Shown piece by piece: positions 8,553 to 16,903 of a DNA stretch of 64,000 nucleotides. The notes under the pieces were generated by a model that worked only from the letters and a program-made list of their open reading frames with translations, had not been told where the DNA came from and ran no database searches. The translations under genes were made by a program, and so were the position numbers. Position 1 is the first letter of the stretch. Every line of letters starts with the position of its first letter. Source of the DNA: Hymenobacter daecheongensis DSM 21074 (GTDB lineage: Bacteria; Bacteroidota; Bacteroidia; Cytophagales; Hymenobacteraceae); assembly GCF_900141805.1 (NCBI RefSeq), contig NZ_FQYN01000002.1, positions 62,001 through 126,000 of the forward strand, given 5' to 3'.

Positions 8553-10247
8553 ATGGCCACTCCTTCCACCGCCAAACCCGGCGGCAGCCACGCCAAAAAA
8601 GTGGACAAGCCCGCTCCCGCCGAGCTGCTCACCCCCACCGCCATTCCGGCCCACAAGCTGGTGCTGCGCACCCTGCGCCGCTCCGATTTCAAGGCCGTGA
8701 AGGCTATTATGGACAAGGTGTACTCCAATATGGAGGGCTCCTGGACGGCGGAGGAGTTTGGGGCGCTGCTGCGCAAATTCCCCGAGGGCCAGATCTGCAT
8801 CGAGGATAATGGCCAGATTGTGGCCGCCGCGCTGGCCATCATCGTACAGTATTCCGACTTCGGCGACCGGCACACCTACGCCAAAATCACCGGCAACGGC
8901 AAGTTCAACACCCACAACCCCGACGGCGACACGCTCTATGGCGTGGACGTATTCGTGGACCCCGAGTACCGCTCGCTGCGCCTGGGCCGCCGCCTCTACG
9001 ATGCCCGCAAGGAGCTGTGCGAAAACCTGAACCTGCGGGCCATGGTGGCCGGCGGGCGCATTCCGGGCTACGCGGCCTACGCCAACGAGATGACGCCGGC
9101 CAAGTACGTGGAAATGGTACGCAACAAGGAAATCACCGACCCGATCCTCACGTTCCAGCTCTCCAACGAATTTCACGTTCGCAAAATTATTCGCGGCTAT
9201 CTGCCCTACGACTCGGAGTCGAAAGCCTTTGCCACGCTGCTCGAATGGCTGAACGTGTACTATGAGGAAGAGGAAAAGCTGATCGGCAACCAGAAAAGCA
9301 ACGTCCGCATCGGCATTGTGCAATGGCAGATGCGGGCCACCCGCTCGCTGGAAGACTTATTACAGCAGATTGAGTTTTTCGTGGATACCGTATCGGGCTA
9401 CAAGTCGGACTGCGTGCTGTTTCCAGAGTTTTTCAACGCCCCGCTGATGGCGCTTACCAACGAGGACTCGCCCTCGGTGGCCATCCGGGCCATGGCGGCG
9501 TTTACGGAACCCATCAAGGCCAAGATGATGGAGCTGGCCGTGAGCTACAACATCAACATCGTGGCCGGCTCCATGCCGGTGTATGAGGATGGCAAGCTGC
9601 ACAACGTGGCCTTCCTCTGCCGCCGCGACGGCACCGTGGACGAGCAGTACAAGCTGCACGTGACGCCCGATGAGGCCAGCTACTGGGGCATGCGCGGCGG
9701 CGACAAGCTCAAGTGCTTCGAGACGGACTTCGGCAAAATCGGCATTCTGGTATGCTACGACGTGGAATTCCCCGAGCTGTCGCGGATGCTCTCCGACGAG
9801 GGCATGAAAATCCTATTCGTGCCCTTCTGGACCGACACCAAGAACGCCTACCAGCGCGTGCGCATCTGCGCCCAGGCCCGCGCCATCGAAAACGAGTGCT
9901 ACGTGGCCATCACCGGCTCGGTGGGCAACCTGCCCCGCGTCGAAAACATGGATATTCAGTACTCGCAGAGCGCCGTGTTCAGCCCCTCTGATTTCGCCTT
10001 CCCCCACGATGCCATCGTGGCCGAAGCCACCCCCAATACCGAAATGACCCTGATTGCCGACCTGGATCTGGACCTGCTCAAGGACCTGAACACCAGCGGG
10101 GCCGTGCGCAACCTGCGCGACCGGCGCAAAGACCTCTACTCGCTGAGCTGGACGGTGAAGAAATCGGACCGCGACGATGAGCTGTTGGCCCAGGGCGACG
10201 AGCGCTTGGCCAAGCCCAGCCGCCGCAAGGCCATTGCGGCGGGGTAA
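8553..10247 (+). CDS. GNAT acetyltransferase - carbon-nitrogen hydrolase (nitrilase superfamily) fusion
   Basis: 564 residues with two domains. Residues about 35-215 resemble a GNAT N-acetyltransferase (KLVLRTLRRSDFKAVKAIM, then VDVFVDPEYRSLRLGRRLYD as the acetyl-CoA loop). Residues about 250-535 are a nitrilase-superfamily hydrolase with the Glu-Lys-Cys triad: Glu292 in LFPEFF, Lys367 in EQYKLHV, Cys401 in LVCYDVEFPE. The fusion is a known bacterial arrangement annotated as a bifunctional GNAT/carbon-nitrogen hydrolase; the substrate is not established and probably is an amide or N-acyl compound. The N-terminus (about 30 residues) is Pro/Lys-rich. A single-gene unit with its own promoter and a terminator at 10321. 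Cytoplasmic. Confidence 0.9.
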   Translation: MATPSTAKPGGSHAKKVDKPAPAELLTPTAIPAHKLVLRTLRRSDFKAVKAIMDKVYSNMEGSWTAEEFGALLRKFPEGQICIEDNGQIVAAALAIIVQYSDFGDRHTYAKITGNGKFNTHNPDGDTLYGVDVFVDPEYRSLRLGRRLYDARKELCENLNLRAMVAGGRIPGYAAYANEMTPAKYVEMVRNKEITDPILTFQLSNEFHVRKIIRGYLPYDSESKAFATLLEWLNVYYEEEEKLIGNQKSNVRIGIVQWQMRATRSLEDLLQQIEFFVDTVSGYKSDCVLFPEFFNAPLMALTNEDSPSVAIRAMAAFTEPIKAKMMELAVSYNINIVAGSMPVYEDGKLHNVAFLCRRDGTVDEQYKLHVTPDEASYWGMRGGDKLKCFETDFGKIGILVCYDVEFPELSRMLSDEGMKILFVPFWTDTKNAYQRVRICAQARAIENECYVAITGSVGNLPRVENMDIQYSQSAVFSPSDFAFPHDAIVAEATPNTEMTLIADLDLDLLKDLNTSGAVRNLRDRRKDLYSLSWTVKKSDRDDELLAQGDERLAKPSRRKAIAAG

Positions 10248-10320
10248 ATACATACCACCTCTTGCTATGCCCAGTGGCAGAAAACCCGGTTAAGCCCCGG
10301 CGGGGTTTGCTACCTAATTC

Positions 10321-10355
10321 TAACGGGCCGCTTATATTGCGGTCCGTTATTTTTT
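10321..10355 (+). terminator. Rho-independent terminator after the GNAT-nitrilase gene
   Basis: An 11-base stem, TAACGGGCCGC (10321-10331) with GCGGTCCGTTA (10339-10349), containing one G-T pair, is followed by six T residues. It lies only 6 bases upstream of the next ATG (10362), so that gene would need a promoter inside or overlapping the terminator. Confidence 0.7.
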
Positions 10356-10361
10356 ATCCCA

Positions 10362-11044
10362 ATGAAACGCTTATTGATTTTATTCTGGCTCATTGCTCTT
10401 TCCCAGTGGGCGCTGGCGCAAAAAAAGTGGGGCATAAGAAGGTGGAGAGCATAAAAACTGAAGGGGCGCGGGGCACCCTGACCGACGATGTTCCGACGGG
10501 GGTCTGGCAATACTTCGACCCCGCTGGCAAGCTAGAATGGTCAATGGATTACGATTCCAGCCGCATCGTTTTTATGCGCCCTGATACGGCCCGCTACCGT
10601 TTGCGCGTGGGTTCAGAATGGCGTGCGGTACGCACAAACCGGGCACCCCGTTTTTTGGGTTCCAACGCAGTGTTGCTCCAATGCATTTCCACTAGCCTGC
10701 GCCATCCGGATCAGGCGCTACGCGACCAAAAGCAGGGCACAGTTATCATCGGCTTCATTGTCGGCCCCCAAGGGTTGGCTACTGATTTTGCCGTAGAGCA
10801 ATCTATTGAATTGGAGTTGGACAAACAGACGTTGCAAGCAGTTGAGGCAGCGCCTAACCACTGGCTTCCGGCCATTTATCAGGGTCAGCCAGCCTTCTCC
10901 CATCTTCGAATACTTGTGCATTACGCCATTGCCACTCGTGGTGAAGGTAGCGCGGCCGTGGCACAGCGGATGAGCATCATACCACACCAAGCCGGAGACC
11001 TCCAAATGCTGATAATGGCTCCCACTTCTTCCCGCCAACATTAG
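10362..11044 (+). CDS. TonB C-terminal-domain protein, reading frame broken (-1) at an A7 tract
   Basis: The ATG at 10362 encodes a clean signal peptide (MKRLLILFWLIALSQWALAQ) but its frame stops at about 10454. The rest of the protein lies in the -1 frame from 10427 to the stop at 11044 (205 codons). The switch point is a run of seven A (10420-10426); one extra A or a -1 slip gives one 227-residue protein. After the shift come a YwqK/MORN-like segment (DVPTGVWQYFDPAGKLEW) and a TonB-like C-terminal domain (QGTVIIGFIVGPQGLATDF ... HWLPAIYQGQPAF). The body frame is also open from 10262, but that region holds the preceding terminator and no signal peptide. Possible explanations are a sequencing error, a recent mutation, or genuine slippage. 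Function as an energy transducer is not supported: no TM anchor is retained after signal cleavage. Confidence 0.65.
10420..10426 (+). other. A7 slippery tract (A-AAA-AAG heptamer)
   Basis: In the signal-peptide frame the codons are CAA AAA AAG, so the heptamer A-AAA-AAG, the same one used for -1 frameshifting in E. coli dnaX, is placed exactly to move ribosomes into the long downstream frame. No strong stimulatory hairpin is seen 5-9 bases downstream; a GGGGTC/GACCCC stem lies about 70 bases away, too far. Confidence 0.5.
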
Positions 11045-11283
11045 CAAATCTTCCGCCGACACTGGGCTGGGCCGAATAACACCTGCGCTTAAGCATCCAC
11101 GCGGTGAACCTGGCCGCGCCGTTGAGACGAACTAGCGGTGCGCGGTGCTTGTGGCAAAGACACTCCGGCATAATGATAACTCGGCCAAGCCTAGAGACTG
11201 CGGAGCAGATTTAGGCAACTGCCGCAAACCGGGCTTTTTTTGAGTAAACTTCGGCGCCAACCTTTCCACCCCAACTTTCCCAC

Positions 11284-12015
11284 ATGAAGCGTGTCCTCAT
11301 CACCGGTGCCAACCGCGGCCTGGGCCTCGAACTCACCCGTCAGTACTTGGAGCGCGGCGACCAGGTGTTTGCCGCCTGCCGCCACCCCAATGCCGCTACC
11401 GAGCTGCAGGCGCTGCAGCTCCAGTACCCCGACAAGCTCATCCTGCTCAGCCTCGATGTGACCGATGAAGCCTCGCTGGCGGCGGCCCACGAGCTGGTGG
11501 ACGCCCACGCTGAAGCGTTGGATATCCTCATCAACAACGCCGGCATTCTGCCCGGCCACCCCGGCGCGGGCCTCGGCGACGACCCCGCCACCCAGCGCCT
11601 GGGCCACCTGCGCTACCAGGATGCCATGCAAGTGCTGGCCACCAACGCCGTAGGGCCGCTGCTGGTGACGCAGCAGTTTCTGGAGCTGCTGAAAAAAGGC
11701 CGTAAGAGCCGCATCGTGAATATTTCGACCGGGCTGGGTTCGCTCACGCTCAAGGCTTCGGGCAGCCAGTACCACTACAGCGCCAGCAAGGCCGCCATGA
11801 ACATGTACATGCGCACGTTGGCCATTGAAGCCGGCCACGACGGGTTGGTTTCCATCATGGTGGACCCCGGCTGGATGCGCACCGACATGGGCGGCACGGG
11901 CGCGGCCCTGCTCCCCGCCGACTCGGCCCGGGGCATCATCCGCCTTGCCGACCAGCTGCACGCCGAGGAAAACGGCAGCTTCGTGACCTGGCAGGGCAAG
12001 CCCGTGCCGTGGTAG
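11284..12015 (+). CDS. Short-chain dehydrogenase/reductase (SDR family)
   Basis: 243 residues, classical SDR length. NAD(P)-dependent oxidoreductase of unknown substrate. The cofactor loop GANRGLG is at residues 8-14, NNAG at about 84-87, catalytic Ser148 and the YxxxK motif YSASK with Tyr165 and Lys169. A glycine at the end of the second strand region is replaced by ACRHP, with Arg after the strand suggesting NADP(H) preference (inference). It resembles the C-factor/sniffer-like subgroup in its IEAGHDGLVSIMVDPGWMRTDMGG block. Stands alone: 239 bases of non-coding DNA upstream and a strong terminator at 12042. Confidence 0.9.
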   Translation: MKRVLITGANRGLGLELTRQYLERGDQVFAACRHPNAATELQALQLQYPDKLILLSLDVTDEASLAAAHELVDAHAEALDILINNAGILPGHPGAGLGDDPATQRLGHLRYQDAMQVLATNAVGPLLVTQQFLELLKKGRKSRIVNISTGLGSLTLKASGSQYHYSASKAAMNMYMRTLAIEAGHDGLVSIMVDPGWMRTDMGGTGAALLPADSARGIIRLADQLHAEENGSFVTWQGKPVPW

Positions 12016-12041
12016 GCAGCGGTTGCCGCCGCTTGCTTCAG

Positions 12042-12076
12042 AAAAGAGCCGCTTCAGCAGGAGCGGCTCTTTTTTA
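12042..12076 (+). terminator. Rho-independent terminator after the SDR gene
   Basis: A perfect 12-base stem, AAAAGAGCCGCT (12042-12053) with AGCGGCTCTTTT (12062-12073), 8-base loop, followed by more T. Good in the plus direction. Confidence 0.85.
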
Positions 12077-12238
12077 TGTGGCAGTTACGCTCATCACGCA
12101 AAAACCCGCTGCTCAGAAAGGTAGCTGGAGCTTAAAATAAGATTAATTGATGATTTGTTAAAACCATTGCGCGACAACTACCCGTACATCCTGATTCTGG
12201 TCCACTCCATTTTTCAACTTACCAAACCATCTGATTTC

Positions 12239-14263
12239 ATGAAGACTACCTCTACCCGCTTACTGGCAGCCCTGAAAGGCACGGCCCTCGCTGCGTTGCT
12301 GACCGGGGCCGCTGCCCTACCCGCTGCCGCCCAAACGGCTTACGGGCTGACCGTAGACTTGAGCAACAGCTACAGTCTGGCCACCTTCCAGATAACGGCC
12401 CCCGGCACGTTCACGGCTACGGCTGCCATTACCGGGCTGGCCGCCGGGCAGGATATCGTGGGCATCGACACGCGCCCGGCTACGGGCCAGCTCTTTGCGC
12501 TGGGCTACAATGATGCCGCCGCTACCAATAATGCCCAGCTGTATTCGCTCTCGACCACCGGCGCCCTCACGCCCGTGGGCAGCGTGCAGACGCTGGCACT
12601 GGGCACCGACGGCACCCGCATCGGCTTCGACTTCAACCCCACCGTGGACCGCATTCGGGTGACGGCCGCCAACGGGGCTAACTTCCGCCTGAACCCGGCT
12701 ACGGGCGGTATCGCGGCCACCGATGGCACGCTGGCCTACGCCACCACCGATGCCAATGCCGGCCAAACGCCCGGCGTGGGCTCCTCGGCCTACACCAACT
12801 CCTACATCGGCAGCACGGCCACCACGCTCTACAATCTCGACGAAGCGGCCAGCCGCCTGGTCACGCAGAACCCACCTAACAACGGCACGCTCAACACAGT
12901 GGGGCCGCTGGGCGTGAGCACCAACAGTCCGTTTCAGATTTCGGACCTCGACATCTATTTCAACCCCGCTACGAGCCAGAATGCGGCTTACATGTCGCTG
13001 TCTACAATATCGTTGGCTACGCTAACGGTAACCAACCAGCTCTACACCGTAAACCTAAGCACTGGTGCCACCACGGCCGCTGGCACGCTGGGCGCTGCCA
13101 ACAACACTTTCAGCTTCGTGGATCTGGCGCTGGCTATCAGCCGGCCGGCCACGCTGCCTGCCGTAACGGGGCAGCTGGCTTACGGGCTGGCGGGCACCAA
13201 CCTGCTCACCTTCGACACGGCCCAGCCCGGCCTGATCCGCACGGCAACTGGCCTCACGGGCGTGGATGCCGCCCAGACGCTGGTGGGGCTGGACGTGCGC
13301 CCGCTCAACAATGCGCTGTATGCGCTGGGCTACAACGCCGCGGCCGCGGCGGGCGTGGCCAATGCCCAGATCTATTCTATTAATGCCAACACGGGCGTAG
13401 CCTCGGCGGCTGGTCCGGCCGTGCGGCTGGAGCTGGGCACCGGCAGCATCGGCTTCGACTTCAACCCCACCGTGGACCGTATTCGGGTGGTGGGAGCCAA
13501 CCGCAACAACTACCGCCTGAACCCGGCCAACGGGGCGCTGGCCTTCACCGATGGGCAGGTAGCCTACACCTCGGGCACCAACGTGCCGACCATCGGGGCG
13601 GTGGCTTACACCAACAGTTTCACGGGAGCCAACACCACCACAGGCACCACGCTCTACAACTACGACGAGGTGCTGAACCTGCTCAACACCCAGGCCACGG
13701 CCAACCCGCCGCAGGATGGGCAGTTGACCACCGTGGGCGCTTCGGGCATCACGGCCAACACTGCCGCGCCCAATGTTGACCTGGATATTTACAGCACCGG
13801 CGTGGGCGTAAACACGGCGTATCTGGTGGCCACCACGGGCACTTCCAACAACAGCAACCTCTACACCGTGAACCTGACGACCGGCGCGGCCACGCCCGTG
13901 GGCACCACCGGCCTCATCGGCTTCGGCAGCACCATCCGCGACATTGCGGTGGCCTCGGCGGCCGGCGTGAGCACCGGCAACCGCAGCCGCACCGAGCTGG
14001 CCGCCACGCCGCTGGCTGTTTATCCGAACCCCGTGCTGGATCAAGCCACCGTGGCTTTCCGCCTCGCCAAGCCCACCCACGTAGCCGTAGCGGTATTCGA
14101 CGCGCTGGGCCGCCAGGTAGACGCGCTGCCTGCCGGCATCCGCCCCACCGGCGACCAGATGCTGCGCTGGGACGCGGGCCAGGTCCGGGCCGGCCTGTAT
14201 TTCCTGCACCTCACGCTGGACGGCCAGCCCGCCGGCGTACAGCAGGTAATGGTGACGCATTAG
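12239..14263 (+). CDS. Exported protein with two DUF4394 modules and T9SS sorting domain
   Basis: 674 residues. A signal peptide (residues 1-32, ending ALPAAAQ) is followed by two homologous modules of about 250-270 residues. Both contain the near-identical block IGFDFNPTVDRIRV (once near residue 125, once near 400), a following FRLNPATG or YRLNPANG, and LYNLDEA or LYNYDEV, all DUF4394 hallmarks. The C-terminus is a T9SS type A sorting domain (LAVYPNPVLDQATVAFRL ... GLYFLHLTLDG). DUF4394 proteins are exported, Gly/Asn/Thr-rich and probably beta-propeller-like; function is unknown. The start was chosen at the signal peptide rather than the upstream in-frame codon at 12155. No operon partner; terminators lie on both sides. 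Confidence 0.9.
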   Translation: MKTTSTRLLAALKGTALAALLTGAAALPAAAQTAYGLTVDLSNSYSLATFQITAPGTFTATAAITGLAAGQDIVGIDTRPATGQLFALGYNDAAATNNAQLYSLSTTGALTPVGSVQTLALGTDGTRIGFDFNPTVDRIRVTAANGANFRLNPATGGIAATDGTLAYATTDANAGQTPGVGSSAYTNSYIGSTATTLYNLDEAASRLVTQNPPNNGTLNTVGPLGVSTNSPFQISDLDIYFNPATSQNAAYMSLSTISLATLTVTNQLYTVNLSTGATTAAGTLGAANNTFSFVDLALAISRPATLPAVTGQLAYGLAGTNLLTFDTAQPGLIRTATGLTGVDAAQTLVGLDVRPLNNALYALGYNAAAAAGVANAQIYSINANTGVASAAGPAVRLELGTGSIGFDFNPTVDRIRVVGANRNNYRLNPANGALAFTDGQVAYTSGTNVPTIGAVAYTNSFTGANTTTGTTLYNYDEVLNLLNTQATANPPQDGQLTTVGASGITANTAAPNVDLDIYSTGVGVNTAYLVATTGTSNNSNLYTVNLTTGAATPVGTTGLIGFGSTIRDIAVASAAGVSTGNRSRTELAATPLAVYPNPVLDQATVAFRLAKPTHVAVAVFDALGRQVDALPAGIRPTGDQMLRWDAGQVRAGLYFLHLTLDGQPAGVQQVMVTH

Positions 14264-14294
14264 CCCTTGGTATCAATCTAAAAATAAAGCACAT

Positions 14295-14330
14295 AAAAAA
14301 GCCTGCCGAAGATTTCGGCGGGCTTTTTTT
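14295..14330 (+). terminator. Strong rho-independent terminator after the DUF4394 gene
   Basis: A 16-base stem AAAAAAGCCTGCCGAA (14295-14310) pairs with TTCGGCGGGCTTTTTT (14314-14329) with one mismatch, tight loop and T-run. The remaining 230 bases up to galK hold no gene and no clear promoter. Confidence 0.9.
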
Positions 14331-14563
14331 ATGCGCGGCAGGCTCGTCAGCAAGGCAAGCAGGTAGGGAATGAGTTAGCGAAAAAGCAGCCGGGCGAAAC
14401 GAATTGGGGAGCGTGTGAGACTTGGAGACACGCAATGAGCAGCGCCGGAATCCTAAACAGATACAATTCCCGGCTTTCGTAAACGATTGCCTAAGTTTAC
14501 CATACAGATCCTGCGGTTGGGCGCACGGGTGTTTTTTGTCGAAAAAAATCTCTACCTATCAGC

Positions 14564-15739
14564 ATGTTAGCACAGCAGATAAACACCCTTTTTCAGCAGC
14601 GCTACGGCTACCGGCCGCTGCTGGTGCGAGCACCGGGCCGCGTGAACCTGATTGGGGAGCACACGGACTACAACGGCGGCTTCGTGCTGCCGGCAGCCAT
14701 CGACAAGGAAATCCTGTTTGCCGTTGGTCTCAACGGGCTAAGCACGGCCCGCCTGTTTTCCTACGACATGCAGGAAGCCTACGACCTGCGGCTGGAAAGC
14801 GAGCCGGTGCAGCCGGGCAAAACCCTGTGGGCCAACTACCTGAAAGGCGTGGTGGCGCAGTTTCAGCGGCGCGGCATTGCAGTGCCGGGCTTCGACTGCG
14901 TATTCGGCGGCAACGTGCCCATCGGCGCGGGCCTCTCCTCATCGGCGGCCCTGGAATGCGGCCTGGCTTTCGCCCTCAATCAGCTGCTGGAGGCCAACCT
15001 GAGCCGGCTGGAGCTGGCCTACATGGGTCAGCGGGCCGAGCACGAGTTTGCGGGCGTGCAGTGCGGCATCATGGACCAGTTTGCCAGCCTGCACGGGCAG
15101 TCGGGGCACGTGGTGCGCCTGGACTGCCGCTCCATGGAATACCAGTATTTTCCGTTCAACTCGGCGGCCTACCATCTAGTGCTCTGCAACTCGGGCGTGA
15201 AGCACAGCCTGGCCAGCTCGGCCTATAACACCCGCCGCCAGGAGTGCGAGCAGGGCGTGGCGGTGCTGCGCCGCCACCACCCGCAGGTAGCAAGCCTGCG
15301 CGATGCCACCCTGGAGCAGGTGGAGCAGCACCGCGCCGAGCTAGGACCAGTGGTATACCGCCGCTGCCGCTACGTGGTGCAGGAGAACCTGCGCGTAGAG
15401 GCTACCTGCCAATATTTGCAGGCCGGCGACATGGCCGCCGTCGGCCAGCAGATGTATGCCTCGCACGCCGGCCTGCGCGACGACTACGAGGTGAGCTGCG
15501 CCGAGCTGGATGCGCTGGTGCAGATAGCCCACAGCCAGCCCGGCGTGCTGGGAGCCCGCATGATGGGCGGCGGCTTTGGGGGCTGCACCATCAATCTGCT
15601 GCCCGCCGCCGTGGTGCCGGCGTTCATTGCCACCACCACGGCTGCTTACCAGCAGCAGCTGGGCCTGGTGCTGGAAACCTACCAGACGACCATCGTGGAA
15701 GGCGTATCGGTACTGCCGCCGGCGCTGGCCACTCATTGA
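14564..15739 (+). CDS. galK: Galactokinase
   Basis: 391 residues, normal for GalK. It phosphorylates alpha-D-galactose to galactose 1-phosphate, first committed step of the Leloir pathway. The GHMP-kinase signatures are intact: GRVNLIGEHTDYNGGFVLP near residue 25 (galactokinase signature), GNVPIGAGLSSSAALE near 117 (ATP-binding) and MMGGGFGGCTINL near 335. Asp in CGIMDQFASL is the expected catalytic base. The next gene, galT, begins 17 bases after the stop, so the pair is an operon. No regulator or mutarotase gene is linked in this window. Confidence 0.96.
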   Translation: MLAQQINTLFQQRYGYRPLLVRAPGRVNLIGEHTDYNGGFVLPAAIDKEILFAVGLNGLSTARLFSYDMQEAYDLRLESEPVQPGKTLWANYLKGVVAQFQRRGIAVPGFDCVFGGNVPIGAGLSSSAALECGLAFALNQLLEANLSRLELAYMGQRAEHEFAGVQCGIMDQFASLHGQSGHVVRLDCRSMEYQYFPFNSAAYHLVLCNSGVKHSLASSAYNTRRQECEQGVAVLRRHHPQVASLRDATLEQVEQHRAELGPVVYRRCRYVVQENLRVEATCQYLQAGDMAAVGQQMYASHAGLRDDYEVSCAELDALVQIAHSQPGVLGARMMGGGFGGCTINLLPAAVVPAFIATTTAAYQQQLGLVLETYQTTIVEGVSVLPPALATH

Positions 15740-15756
15740 TTATAGCTTAGCCCGTG

Positions 15757-16842
15757 ATGCCTGAACCCTCCACGTCTTTTGATCTGGCCCAACACCCCCA
15801 CCGGCGCTACAATGCCCTGAACGGGGAGTGGCTGCTGGTGTCGCCGCACCGGGCGCTGCGGCCGTGGCAGGGCCAGCAGGAAGCCCCCGACACGGCCTCC
15901 CGCCCGGCCTACGATGCCGGCTGCTACCTCTGCCCCGGCAACGTACGGGCCAACGGCGTGCACAACCCCGCCTACGCCGGCACGTTCGTGTTCGACAACG
16001 ATTTTGCCGCCCTGCGCGACGACGGCCCCGCCGGCGGCTTCGAGCGGGGCGGGCTGCTGCGGGCCGAAGCCGAAAGCGGCGTGGGCCGCGTCATCTGCTT
16101 TTCGCCCCGCCACGACCTGACGCTGCCGGAAATGAGCCCGGCCGAAATACGGAGTGTAGTAGACGTGTGGACCGACGAGTTCCGCACCCTCGGGGCCCGG
16201 CCGGACATTGGCTACGTGCAGATTTTTGAGAACAAAGGCCAGATGATGGGCTGCTCGAATCCGCACCCGCACGGCCAGATCTGGGCGCAGCGCACCGTGC
16301 CCGGCGAGCCCGAAAAGGAAGGCCGGCAGCAGCTGGCGCATTGGCAGCAGCACGGCCGCACCCTGCTCACCGACTATCTGGCCATCGAGCTGGCGGAGAA
16401 AAGCCGGCTGGTGCTCGAAAATGAGCATTGGGTGGTGCTGGTGCCCTTCTGGGCCAGCTGGCCTTTCGAAACGCTGCTGCTCCCGCGCCGCCCGGTGCCG
16501 GATCTTACCCAGCTCACGGAAGCCGAAAAGGACGACTTCGCCGACGCGCTACGCCGCCTCACGATCCGCTACGACAACCTGTTTCAGACTTCGTTTCCGT
16601 ACTCGGCCGGCCTGCACCAGCGCCCTACTGATGGGCAGCCGCACCCGGAATGGCACCTGCACATGCACTTTTTTCCGCCGCTGCTACGCTCGGCCACGGT
16701 GCGCAAGTTTATGGTCGGCTACGAGCTGCTGGCCAATGCCCAGCGCGACATCACGCCCGAATGGGCTGCTGAGCGCCTGCGCAGCCAGCCGGAAGTGCAC
16801 TACAGGCACGCGCCGGCCGGCCCGCAGGAGCAGCCCGGCTAG
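15757..16842 (+). CDS. galT: Galactose-1-phosphate uridylyltransferase
   Basis: 361 residues from the ATG at 15757; a GTG one codon upstream (15754) is an equally in-frame alternative. The enzyme exchanges UMP between UDP-glucose and galactose 1-phosphate. The active-site histidine motif is visible in [11 protein letters not shown] (the HPH nucleophile), and CYLCPGN near residue 56 supplies two of the zinc-binding cysteines of class I Gal[16 protein letters not shown] near residue 290 is the second conserved His-rich block. It forms an operon with galK and lies just upstream of an exported hexosaminidase with its own promoter. Confidence 0.96.
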   Translation: MPEPSTSFDLAQHPHRRYNALNGEWLLVSPHRALRPWQGQQEAPDTASRPAYDAGCYLCPGNVRANGVHNPAYAGTFVFDNDFAALRDDGPAGGFERGGLLRAEAESGVGRVICFSPRHDLTLPEMSPAEIRSVVDVWTDEFRTLGARPDIGYVQIFENKGQMMGCSNPHPHGQIWAQRTVPGEPEKEGRQQLAHWQQHGRTLLTDYLAIELAEKSRLVLENEHWVVLVPFWASWPFETLLLPRRPVPDLTQLTEAEKDDFADALRRLTIRYDNLFQTSFPYSAGLHQRPTDGQPHPEWHLHMHFFPPLLRSATVRKFMVGYELLANAQRDITPEWAAERLRSQPEVHYRHAPAGPQEQPG

Positions 16843-16870
16843 TGGCGCTGGCCCTCCCGGCCGGGGCGCG

Positions 16871-16878
16871 TACCTTTG
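16871..16878 (+). promoter_or_regulatory. -7 box TACCTTTG for the GH20 gene
   Basis: Exact TAnnTTTG match, 25 bases before the ATG at 16904 and after the galT stop. It supports the 16904 start and an independent transcript. Confidence 0.6.
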
Positions 16879-16903
16879 CGGGGTCCGCTTCCTGCTCTGC
16901 CCT

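Noticed and set aside
13055..14260. 401-codon minus-strand frame
   Set aside because: Antisense to the DUF4394 protein; repeats of Gly/Arg/His typical of shadow translation.
14422..15228. 268-codon plus-strand frame overlapping galK
   Set aside because: Out of frame with galK, which has all galactokinase signatures.
16421..16903. Upstream extension of the GH20 frame
   Set aside because: Lies inside galT and before the TACCTTTG box and the signal peptide.
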